NCBI GenBank assembly: GCA_907165275.2
Contig: OU015665.1
Coordinates: forward strand, 3,224,001-3,288,000
Length of the DNA: 64,000 bases
Direction of reading: 5' to 3'
Origin: Zygaena filipendulae
Taxonomy: Eukaryota > Arthropoda > Insecta > Lepidoptera > Zygaenidae
In this document: positions 55,181-64,000 of the stretch, in pieces
Numbering within the stretch: the stretch's first letter is position 1
Layout of the letters: every line of letters starts with the position of its first letter
Position numbers and translations under genes: made by a program
The notes under the pieces: model-generated
The model's database searches: none
Told to the model about the DNA's origin: nothing
The model's input: only the letters and a program-made list of their open reading frames with translations

Positions 55181-56414
55181 TATACTAAATAGCTGTTCTC
55201 CGCAGTTCCACTCGTTTAAATTTCGGAATTCACTACTGGGGAACTTGTTCTGGGACAAGAGGTAACTTACTATAGATGTTAAGTTAGGACATAAGCTGTC
55301 TCATGCCAAGTTTGATTCAAATTCGTTACTTTTTCTAAGTAAATGATGTGTGTTCAAAGAAACCGAGAAGAGATCTTTACACTTATAAAAAAATCATCGT
55401 AATGGCTTCTTTCCACATAGGTATAGTTATTATCTATTTGAATATTTCTAGACATCACAGACATGTTAGATTTACAGTTTCGTATAATATAAATACTATG
55501 CAGATTTTAGATGCACATGCAATTGAGCTTTATGTTGACTTAAGCTGGATTTTAAAACATGTCACAGAAAATTTTATTAAATCTCTATTTTCTTGAGATT
55601 TAACTATTGGTTCGTCAACCTCAGAGAGGTAGATTTTTTACTTGAACGATTTTTAAATCTGTAGATTACATAAATGCGGTCGGCAGATGCTTGTTAATAA
55701 TTGATTCCACGACGCTCATGTTTCGTAACGCGTGCTCTCAACGAGCGAGGCTTCACGCTATCTTTGTTTCGAGATTTTTATTCCGGTTTTATAAATTAAA
55801 AATCATTTTAAATCCGTAAATGCCTAAATTTGTGTGGTATCTATAGTATATGCGCAGGACTTAGCAACGCGATTATAATTTGCACGAAGCTTTGGTTTCT
55901 GAATAAATTTGGTTAATTAATCAATTTTATTATTGAACTACCTTAATACAATAGATAAACAGACAATAACAACTGAAAAGCTTTAATACTCGTATAGCAG
56001 AATTATGTTTATTTATTGCTCCTTAAATTTTGCAACAAATTATATTTTTCCCAATGACGCGACGGTTGTTTCTATAGTCTCGAGTAAATCATAGTGCATG
56101 GTTACCTATATACTCTTTGGTCTCGAGTCGCGACCACAGCATGTCAGACACTTGACGTTTATGACAGACCGCGACGCATATTTTGTATTAAGAACACGAA
56201 TAATTTCAGCCACAATATGTGTGGTCTTTCATACCAGCCAGCACGAGGTAAAAATAAGATTAGTCGGTTTATATATAACATATAGTAGCTTACACTAACA
56301 AAGCACTAACTTACCTCTATAATCTCCATAGTTCGATCATGCTAACTAATAATAAAAATTCGATCACATCGTCTTTTACACAGCTTCCCTAATTTTGCTT
56401 TGATTTTTTTTTAA

Positions 56415-56505
56415 ACCAGCCGTTCCGCCGCAGTTTCATCTGCGTGAACTTCGGTATTACCGCGGGAACTCTTCTTTCTATAGGATAAAAGTATCCTTTG
56501 TCACT
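56415..56505 (+). mobile_element. CTAGCTG element head fragment
   Basis: CAGCCGTTCCGCCGCAGTTT, GTATTACCGCGGGAACTC and GGATAAAAGTATCCTTTGTC. Diverged plus copy. Confidence 0.55.
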
Positions 56506-56962
56506 CGGGCATAAGTAGTGGTACTGTAGCTTCGTATCAGTGAAAGAATGTTTTGTATAGATTCAGTTGTGCCAGAGATTTTACCCCTTTACAATATTGG
56601 TGTAGACTAATCAGATTATTATTTTAATGTAGATTAAACTAGAGTCGGTAGAGATCACATAGTCTAAATTGGCTGCCTCATTACTGCCTAATATTTTTAT
56701 TAGTTACTATAGGTTCTATATTTTTTGTTTATAAGTAATTATAACTAATATTATTATAGCAATTTTAATGTGTGATGTATAAATTTATCCAAGTGTTTTT
56801 AAAATTTTCTGTGGATTTTAAGGATTACTACGGTCTCAAATAAGGAAATTCTTAAAATAAAATATGTAGATGCGGCGTGAAACCGATCGTTCCACACGAG
56901 ATAACCTTATCGTTTAATGACCACTCAGGCTTGACTCGACGCCACATAAGAAAAAAAAATGC

Positions 56963-57183
56963 GTGAATGTCGTGGAACACTTGGATAGAACGAAGTTTCT
57001 GCGCCTCGTAGTTTCCGAAAAAAAAAACCAATAAGCAACCAACAATAATCGTTTCAAAAACCATTAACTAATAAGTGCCCTGCGCACCTATGACGCCGTG
57101 ACGAAAAATTACTTTCGCGCATGAAATCCTAGTTAGCCCCCATGACCCATCCGTACCGTGCGATAAAGAACTTCGTTCTAATA
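56963..57183. mobile_element. Unnamed ~210-220-bp family, copy B
   Basis: GTGAATGTCGTGGAACACTT, GTTTCTGCGCCTCGTAG, ACCAATAAGCAACCAACAAT, CACCTATGACGCCGTGACG and TACCGTGCGATAAAGAACTT. Same order and direction as copy A at 52397. Confidence 0.65.
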
Positions 57184-57375
57184 AAAACAAAAGCGTCCAC
57201 TTGGTCTTTCACACAACACACCGGTAATAACATTTGCATTTCCTCATTTCTCAGACCTCAGTGACCTCAGACGGATCCTGTTTACTTAAATTCTTTGTCA
57301 ATGAGAAAAAGATGTTTGTGTTTTTAAACATAAACAAAAGAAATTATCGCGCAGTAATTTTTGTATAAGAAATAA

Positions 57376-57590
57376 TAATCCTACTAATATTATAAACGCG
57401 AAAGTTTGTTAGTGTATGGAGGATGGATGGATGTTTGTTACTCTTTCACGCAAAAACTACTCAATGGATTTAAATGAAACTTTACAATAATATAGCTTAT
57501 ACATCAGATTAACACATAGGGTACTTTTTATCCCGAAATTCTCGCGGGGACTCTGAAAAACGCGGGTGAAACCGCGGGGCACAACTAGTT
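57376..57590 (-). mobile_element. CTAGCTG dispersed element, near-complete reverse copy
   Basis: AATCCTACTAATATTATAAA, CTCTTTCACGCAAAAACTAC, TCAATGGATTTAAATGAAAC, GGGTACTTTTTATCCCGAAA and GGGGCACAACTAGT. It is the uninverted relative of the copy at 41102. Confidence 0.75.
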
Positions 57591-57631
57591 AATCATATTT
57601 TAAGAAATAACTGGTAGGTAGGTACCTAAAC

Positions 57632-57808
57632 GAATCCTTACTATCGCGAAAGTGATTTGTTTGTTTGTTAAGCTTTCACGCTTAACTACCCAGCCGTTGA
57701 TAATGAAATTTTTGTATACAGGACATAGGGTACCTACTTTTACCCCGAAATTCCCGCGGGAACTCCGCGGGAAATTAACGCGAGTGAAATCGCGGGGGGC
57801 AGCTAGTA
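57632..57808 (-). mobile_element. CTAGCTG dispersed element copy
   Basis: AATCCTTACTATCGCGAAAG, TTGTTTGTTTGTTAAGC, GACATAGGGTACCTACTTTT, AATTCCCGCGGGAACTCCG and GGGGGGCAGCTAGTA. Reverse orientation, about 40 bp from the previous copy. Confidence 0.7.
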
Positions 57809-58752
57809 GCGAAATACATTTTAATAGATAATGTAGGTACGTACTACTCGCCTATAGCACACATAATTGCGCCCACTCCAAAGAGCTAGCACCTAATTAC
57901 CACAATGTAAATCGTACAAACATTGGTAAAATGTTAGCCAACATGTGTTGGCGGCAGGGGCCGGATCAAACATAGAAGCGGGCGAGCGCAAACAACTTTG
58001 TTTGGACTATCGCCACTTTCGGTTCTATTCATTACTCAAACAGGCGCTGTATGTTTGCTCAAGTGCCCGCGATACGCCACTGGCGGAGCCATGGAGTCCT
58101 TCTCAAAAACCATGATCCCTTGAAACTAGGGTTGCCAGAGCTGCAGGCGTAGATTTCTGGACAACTGAGTGGCTCAGGAGTCTATTGTAGGCCTAGCTAT
58201 TTTATAATGTTAAATTGTTTACCATAGATGCCAAATCATTAGATATTTAATTTTCGCCGGGCAAGAGAAGTAGACTGCGTCATGCGACTTTAAAATATTG
58301 TATGTTTCTGTGACATTCTCAGCCACATTTTAGGACCCGGGACAGAAGCTCGAATAACGAGAAACTCCCATTGGGTCCTGGCCATCTGGCTACCCTACGA
58401 ACACATGTTCCTTTTGGCTCTAAGAGCTAGTATTCAGATAAAGCTTTAAAAAAAACAAACCCTCTTTCAGCCCAGCCCACAACTTGAACTTATCTGTGAA
58501 AACAAACTTTCCATGTTTGAAGTGAGAAGGATTTACTCGTCATCGTCAGTATGGTTTTAGTCATCATGGTTTTAGTGGACTATGCAGAGTACATAAAGTA
58601 CAACGAAGCTAACATTTATTTGAGTAAGCTGTAGAGAACTTTACAAGAGTCAAGTTACAACCCACCATAAGATAAAGGATAAGAAAAACGGTTCTAGCGT
58701 TAACTTTAAAACTGTGAACATTTGAATTTTTATGTTTACCTATTTACAAAAC

Positions 58753-58905
58753 TAGCGATTCCCCGTGGTTTCAACCGTGTTAATTTTAGTTTTTTTTAAG
58801 ATTTATTTTGATCCTGACGCTCGATTGTAACGAGGTGGCTGTATGCCACTCGTTATGATATCCTGCCTCATTTTTATTACTTGTACTATTTTTGTATATT
58901 AACAC
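58753..58905 (+). mobile_element. Repeat fragments: CTAGCTG head plus the CCACTCGTTATGATATCCTG piece
   Basis: CTAGCGATTCCCCGTGGTTT is a decayed head (58753-58790). Next, TAACGAGGTGGCTGTATGCC and ACTCGTTATGATATCCTG (about 58828-58865) are the complement of a segment inside the MITE at 22552-23028 (about 22870-22905). Confidence 0.55.
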
Positions 58906-59742
58906 TTTGAATTTCTTTATTGAATTGAAAATTATGTATTTTATCTTTTATTTTGTCTATATTCTCACTTCTTGACCAGATTTTGAACGCTAGACATCTA
59001 TCTATATCTATCTGATAATAGAAAATTATTAGGTAGGTATCTATTATTGCTACTTTTTATGTCATAGGGGGCAAACGGGCAAGCGGTGGTGGTTTCTTTG
59101 TGAATTATAATAAAATATATATTTCACGATTTTACGTAGCCACATGACATTCCGATTTGTTTCTCAGTTTTCTATGCGTTACCTATGGAATATAGGTAGA
59201 TAGTCAACTTAGCTAGCGAGGCAGTACTTACACCTGCTGTACCTAGTCAGTTTTAGACTGCTCAAACCTTCACCTTACAACCAATACGTCTTACTGATTA
59301 ACCTTTAAATATTTTAATTGCCAAAGAGTCTATAATTAAATTTTATGTTTGTTAGATTTTTTACGTCAACAATATCCATTATTGCACTATTTTTATTTCA
59401 TTACGTATACCTATTCGATCTTAAAGTTTGTTGAACTATAAAAGTGTAATTAAATATGTAGGTACCTATTACTTATTAATTCATCCAAGTACGTATAAGT
59501 AGTTACGGAACTTGTTACTTTGAATTATAAAATTTGAACTTAGGTCGCAAGAAGACCTCCTTTTACTTAATGAGATGGCACGGAATATTTATCAAACAAT
59601 AAAAATAAATAATCGGTTTATAATTATTCGGTATCTATTTATGTTCATTCGAAATTTTCACTCTTCTTTTTCCTCCATTAAGAGCAATGAAAACTTGCCA
59701 CTGACGAAAAATATTATATCCATAATATCTTGTCTTTTATAG

Positions 59743-59921
59743 GTGGGTAGTGGTGGCTGGTGCATGGCGGGCGAGCGTGCTGCGCCCCGCTGCGGTGGCT
59801 GGCACCACCGCGAGGAACGACCGCCACTCCTCGCTGCTGCAGCTGGCGGCTTGGGGCGTGCCGGCCGCGCTGGCCGCCGCCGTTCTTGTCACCAGAGACG
59901 TGGACGCTGATGAACTGACAG
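59743..59921 (+). CDS. fz4: Frizzled-4, exon 2 (end of TM3 to TM4 and following loop)
   Basis: Acceptor CTTTTATAG ends at 59742 and donor ACA-G|GTAAAA follows 59921. The exon is 179 nt, in phase with exon 1. It encodes WWVVVAGAW (rest of TM3), a short loop, LLQLAAWGVPAALAAAVLV (TM4) and RDVDADELTG, a stretch highly conserved among Frizzleds. The loop is Arg/Ala-rich and shows little similarity to vertebrate sequences. No exon encoding TM5-7 or the KTxxxW tail is recognisable in the last 4 kb, so the gene continues past the window end. GC-rich third positions match exon 1. Confidence 0.88.
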
Positions 59922-60027
59922 GTAAAAACAGGGCAGAAAACGTCTCCCGAACTGCTGTTTACTCACCCAGGGACCGCAGCTGGGATTTAACGGGCCGGGC
60001 GTTGAATAAATAAAAATATATATAACT

Positions 60028-60240
60028 ACTAGCTGTCCCGCGCGGTTTCACGGGCGGCGTCGGCTCCGCCCCGACGATCCACGCGGTCTCAAACCGCTCC
60101 CCAGTTCCTATCCGTAGTGGCGGATAGCGTGGGATTGCCCACTGCAGGTGGCTCTGCCCCGACGCAGTTACCTCTGCTAGTCCCCGAAGGGGAGGCAGCA
60201 AGAGAAGGCCTACGCGCGCGGTTTCATTACGTATAGATAA
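60028..60240 (+). mobile_element. GC-rich composite repeat in fz4 intron 2
   Basis: Opens CTAGCTGTCCCGCGCGGTTT, then a 150-bp GC-rich body absent from other copies (GGCTCCGCCCCGACGATCCA, TCCGTAGTGGCGGATAGC, CCCCGAAGGGGAGGC), and closes with a second GCGCGCGGTTTCA. It looks like the family head duplicated around foreign or expanded sequence. Confidence 0.5.
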
Positions 60241-60433
60241 ATTATATTTGCCTATTACTACATTACTAGTTAGATTGGCATTGGCACAAGCAATGATAGT
60301 AAGTACCTACTAGTATTAAAATTTTAATATTTGACGTTTTACAGTTTTATTTTGGTAATAGCTCGATATGATCTTATGTGCTAGGGATTGCACATTCAAA
60401 ACTGGAAAGGTTCAAGTAGAGTATATTGTATAA

Positions 60434-60560
60434 CTAGCTGTGCCGCGCGGTTTCACCCGCGTTAGTTTCGGAATTCCCGCAGGACCGATTAGCCAAATCG
60501 GTCCAGCCACTCTCGAGTTTTAGCGAGACAGACGAACAGCAATTCATTTTTATACATATC
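60434..60560 (+). mobile_element. CTAGCTG dispersed element, 5' fragment
   Basis: CTAGCTGTGCCGCGCGGTTT, CACCCGCGTTAGTTTCGG, TTCCCGCAGG, then AAATCGGTCCAGCCACTCTC. Plus orientation, truncated. Confidence 0.65.
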
Positions 60561-61424
60561 AGTTAGATATTCTGGCTTTTCCCTATAATATTAATATTCT
60601 TACAATACTTATATGACAATAAAAATTATTAAAATCCTACTAACGAACATCTTTAATATTGACCAATTTAATTATCGTAATATTAATTAGTAACTACACA
60701 TCAACTACAATTAATTAGTAACAGTATTACTTGACTTTATGCTTATTCGTTTTTTATTTCGAATTCCTCGCAAAGCGGCACATTCAAAGCACTACAGTTT
60801 GGTAACAAGAGCACATTCGTATAATGGTTTATTTTGCTAGAACATTTCGCTAGTGAATTTCCAAAATCCTACTAACAGTATTACTCTGATACTCTCAGGT
60901 TCCTAAATCAACAACCACAAAAATAGAAAGATAGGTTAAAATCACATCGGGAAGAAACCAAAAAGTCATGCTTAGATTATTCTAGAAACGGAGGCGGCAA
61001 TGGTCCCCACAAAGAGTTATACCATCCAAACAGAAGCCCTACTGTTTACGTACTTACATACATTTTGATAATTTCACAACAAAGCGGCGAGTCATAATAC
61101 CTTTATCAAACCAAACGTCTTTTTATCAAATAAGCTTGGGGTGATTAAAGAAGTTATAAAGGAACGTTTTAAGAGTGCCGCTCTGATAGGTATACCGACT
61201 TAATTGTTGAAACACTATAATTAAAATAAGGGCTTAGACATAGAGCTTAGAAGTCTGGACAGGATATTGATTATGATTACGACCATGGTGAAACTAGCAA
61301 TTTCTGCCGCTTCTAGAAATAAAAGTGTTTTTGGTAGATACCTACCTACTATATTTAATATATTATTCTCTGTGGTATAGATAGGTACCTAAATGTTTTA
61401 GTTAGGTATCTACCTACTTATACT

Positions 61425-61505
61425 TTTTTGACTACGTAAAAAAATAAAAAATACGTGTCCAATATTCGTTACGACGGACTAAAAAAAAATTTAGTCCAGT
61501 AGCCA
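61425..61505 (+). mobile_element. CRE-bearing MITE family, 3' fragment (copy 5)
   Basis: ACTACGTAAAAAAATAAAAA, ATACGTGTCCAATATTCG, ACGACGGACTAA and AAATTTAGTCCAGTAG. Only the 3' block of the family is present, without its CRE palindrome. Confidence 0.6.
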
Positions 61506-61790
61506 ATTATTGGTTAAGATTCTTTCTCTAATTATATTTTGTTGCATATATTGAAACAGCACTCTCTGTATAAGCTGTTCATTCGGCATAGAAAGATGCA
61601 TTTATTTGGGTACATTGACGTAGATACGTTGTTGTGCCTCGAAATAGTGATGCTCGAGGGGAAAAAGGAGGCCGATCGCACTATTTCATAACTACATTAC
61701 CCAAACAAAACCTTTTAAACTCACTAAACATGAAATCTATTAAATTACGTGACGTATGAAGCTGAGGCAGGTAAGTATAGTTTATAGAGA

Positions 61791-62461
61791 TGTTGTGTGC
61801 CGACGTGCCGGTAGTCAGAGAGGAGTGAAGACACAATTGATACAACAGACACAGGATTTTATATAGAGTTTATATTATGAACCAGATACTAGGTTATAAT
61901 AACTACAATATAAAATATAGAATAACTTACGCGAGATCAACTTTATACGCGGGGGGTGTCACTATGACTCGTGTTGCGTGGTCGAAGGTGGGTAACTAAC
62001 TGACTACTCCAAACTTCCCTCGCACTAAGCACGACTCTCAAAATAATGAACTACACATTTACAAAAAGGTCTTATAACAAAGGTACTGGAACGTTACATA
62101 AAAACAATAGAAACAAAACATCTTTCACTCCAAGGAGCGGTACAGCAAAGGGTGCTGCGTGCAGATGTTACTAACGATAGGTAATTAACTAGCTATTGCT
62201 GTTTGTGCTACACAATGAACCTTAATAAACCTTTGTTTCATCTAGGTCCTAAAACTGATAAAACCTTTTCTAAAAAATACAAGATTCATACTGTAAAACC
62301 AATAACACAAAGTGAATGAAAACAATGAGAAGAAACTTAGATAATAGCTTAATGTTACCGAACGTGGGAACAATGACGCTTTACAGAATTGAAAAAGAAA
62401 TATTTAAAGAAATGTTTACTAATAAAATTTAACATGGCAACAGACCCCACAGTACATTACA
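61791..62461 (-). repeat. 3' LTR of an antisense LTR retroelement (about 671 bp)
   Basis: Bounded by TGT...ACA on either strand (TGTTGTGTGCC at 61791, GTACATTACA ending at 62461). On the minus strand a purine tract, AAAAGGGGAGGAT, abuts its start, which marks it as the 3' LTR of an element reading leftwards. A TATATAAAA on the minus strand lies at 61865-61857. The second LTR is beyond the window, so identity and target duplication (candidate GAGA at 61787-61790) cannot be checked. Confidence 0.7.
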
Positions 62462-62476
62462 ATCCTCCCCTTTTAG
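62462..62476 (-). other. Polypurine tract of the LTR retroelement
   Basis: On the minus strand this reads CTAAAAGGGGAGGAT immediately before the LTR start TGTAATG. This is the plus-strand priming site expected between env and the 3' LTR. Confidence 0.7.
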
Positions 62477-62699
62477 AGTGAAAACGAAAGTTTTCATCAA
62501 TATCATTATTGTTACTTATACATTTAAAACATAATTATGCTTAATCATATCATACTAATCATCTTACTTTTCTAATAGTTACAATATCATAAAATCATTA
62601 CATAAGACATCAAATTACAAAATACAAAACTGATAAAAACATTAAAACATTAATGTTGTATAAACTAACTAAACGCTTATTTGATTCCATTGTTAATAA

Positions 62700-64000
62700 T
62701 TATGACACCTTCAATTGAGCTATTCTACTACTGCGTCTCAATGGTGTTGCTGTAGTAACAGTATCATTTAAACTTGAACTAGGGATATCACTCATTTCAA
62801 TATCTACTCTTTCTGGACTATTGACTTTCAAAGTTACACAATTGGTTATCCTAGCACAACAAGTTTTACTATCTTCCAAGGCTAGCGTTCGTCCTCGTGA
62901 CGTACAGAAAAATTTTCGTTTTAACAAATATTTACCAAGTCTATACAAAATGTAAAAACTTATTACCTTAATTACAGACATAAATATGTAAATAAAATAG
63001 TAATTACCAACGACCTTGTTAAATAGATTATTGTTTTGCATCTCATCAATAATACTGTTAATTTTATCTATCTTATGGCTTGCCACATTTAAATCTTCTA
63101 AATCTAGATGCACTCCATTCAATGGGATGAAATTTATTTTATGTTCAAATGTTTTATTTTTTAATTTCTTACAACATTCGTCGTTTGTTATATCAAAGTC
63201 TGGTAGTAATGATAAATGGTTAGAGGTTATATCACTATTTGAAGATTGTAAAATTACATTAGGTGTATAAAATTTACAATTTTTATCTAATTTTAATAAA
63301 CCTGTATTCGAGATTTCGATATCATGTGGTTCTTCATTTTTACAATTAATTGTAGCTAAGATTCTTCTTGGAGTTACAAATAACCATTGATTTTTATTAT
63401 ACATATTAAACCATAATTCGTTTTGTATTGAAGTGATTCTAGTGTCACATGTTGAAGGTATTTGATAATTATTTCCTAATAAAAGATCAGTTTCACAGCT
63501 CGTCTTTGCATGTACAGAGTATAAAGGTTGACTTATCTTACAAATAAACTTATTATTAATTAACCTTTTGCATTCATTTATATTATCTAGCGAGGCATAA
63601 TGAATCTTATTACTTGACAGTAATAAATATTTCTCCGTAGGTAAAATAAAAAGAAATGTATTATTTTTATTTAATATCGGAACAGGTACTAAGTTATATA
63701 AATCATACGTTTGCTGAGTTATCAAAGGTGTTTTAATTACGAATACTATTTTATTATTCATATAATATGTTACTAAATCAACTAAACCTAATAATTCAGA
63801 GATATTGTCATTACTTAAATCTGTTGGGTATTTAGTATTCGATGGTAAGTTTGGTAACGTCTTTTTAATTTCTGACAGATATTGATCAGGGGTAATTATA
63901 ACGGGATGTAAGACATTATTTTTCGAAAACATTACAGCATTTATAATGACTGAAATTTCGTTATTCAACTCTGACGTTACGAGAGTAAGGAATGAAAGGT
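62700..64000 (-). CDS. Env-like glycoprotein of an LTR retroelement (errantivirus/gypsy type), C-terminal part
   Basis: The frame is open from the window edge to a TAA at 62702-62700 (422 codons from an internal TTG, and still open upstream), so the N-terminus lies outside. The last gene before a polypurine tract and 3' LTR in such elements is env. What is visible fits that: a cysteine-containing ectodomain with several Asn-X-Ser/Thr sites, one strong hydrophobic segment of about 22 residues (near 63006-62938), a basic stop-transfer, and a cytoplasmic tail of about 79 residues. Errantivirus Env proteins are related to baculovirus F proteins. I assign the family from position, architecture and general resemblance, not a search. 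Codon use is AT-rich, unlike the host exons. The element is antisense in fz4 intron 2. Whether gag-pol is intact cannot be seen. Confidence 0.7.
   Translation of the reverse strand, partial: LSFLTLVTSELNNEISVIINAVMFSKNNVLHPVIITPDQYLSEIKKTLPNLPSNTKYPTDLSNDNISELLGLVDLVTYYMNNKIVFVIKTPLITQQTYDLYNLVPVPILNKNNTFLFILPTEKYLLLSSNKIHYASLDNINECKRLINNKFICKISQPLYSVHAKTSCETDLLLGNNYQIPSTCDTRITSIQNELWFNMYNKNQWLFVTPRRILATINCKNEEPHDIEISNTGLLKLDKNCKFYTPNVILQSSNSDITSNHLSLLPDFDITNDECCKKLKNKTFEHKINFIPLNGVHLDLEDLNVASHKIDKINSIIDEMQNNNLFNKVVGNYYFIYIFMSVIKVISFYILYRLGKYLLKRKFFCTSRGRTLALEDSKTCCARITNCVTLKVNSPERVDIEMSDIPSSSLNDTVTTATPLRRSSRIAQLKVS

Larger units (their letters stand above)
27237..59742 (+). other. Frizzled-4 intron 1 (32.5 kb)
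   Basis: Donor TG|GTAAGT at 27237 and acceptor TTTTATAG ending at 59742 join TG+G into a Trp codon within TM3. No further fz4 exon is recognised inside. It holds one complete LTR element, several MITEs, many CTAGCTG elements and unassigned AT-rich DNA (largest unassigned stretches: 35600-37000, 37800-39700, 42800-43380, 43600-45050, 45950-47400, 47830-50640, 52700-54960, 57820-58750, 58900-59740). CpG-rich patches at 37120-37470, 38930-39000, 48185-48225 and 49330-49470 could be enhancers, but nothing proves it. Confidence 0.8.

Overview
The window is nuclear DNA of a moth or butterfly (Lepidoptera). The evidence is AT-rich intergenic DNA and introns, short spliced exons with GT-AG introns, TACCTACC/TAGGTA microsatellites, and many copies of the dispersed element that opens with CTAGCTGTGCCCCGCGG. 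Gene orthology is to insects. No prokaryotic, CRISPR, rRNA or convincing tRNA features were seen. The species cannot be fixed from the sequence.

Layout. (1) At 125-1061 (+) lie the last two exons of a PI-PLC X-domain protein (PLCXD type). (2) At 1577-6952 (-), tail to tail with it, is a seven-exon divergent GAPDH paralogue. I reconstruct 934 residues: a GAPDH fold whose catalytic cysteine is Ser152, plus a tail of about 600 residues. (3) At 9723-10721 (+), head to head with the paralogue, is canonical glycolytic Gapdh. Its coding sequence is uninterrupted and an intron probably lies in its 5'UTR. (4) At 12709-19527 (+) is the five-exon EH-domain endocytic adaptor Reps (RalBP1-associated Eps-domain protein, about 690 aa). 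Its last exon is extremely GC-rich. (5) 19.5-26.3 kb is intergenic DNA dominated by miniature transposons and hairpins. (6) From 26329 to the window end is Frizzled-4, with exon 1 at 26329-27236 and exon 2 at 59743-59921. They are separated by a 32.5 kb intron, and the remaining exons lie beyond the window.

The Frizzled introns have collected mobile DNA. Intron 1 holds a complete, apparently very young, non-coding LTR element (29899-35272) with 229-bp LTRs that look identical and a CATCT target duplication. Intron 2 holds the 3' end of an antisense LTR retroelement with an open Env-like frame (61791-64000). Smaller families resolved by eye include a hAT-type MITE with a perfect 8-bp target duplication, a TATATGGAC...GATAAGCAATA inverted-repeat MITE, a TTAGTCCGTC-ended MITE that carries CRE palindromes, a foldback family beside Reps exons, and an unnamed 220-bp family.

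The genes do not form a pathway. The two GAPDH genes are related by duplication. Reps (endocytosis/Ral) and Frizzled (Wnt receptor) are neighbours without visible functional linkage. The strongest candidate for an undescribed system is the GAPDH pseudoenzyme with its long helical or disordered tail, next to its active parent-type gene.
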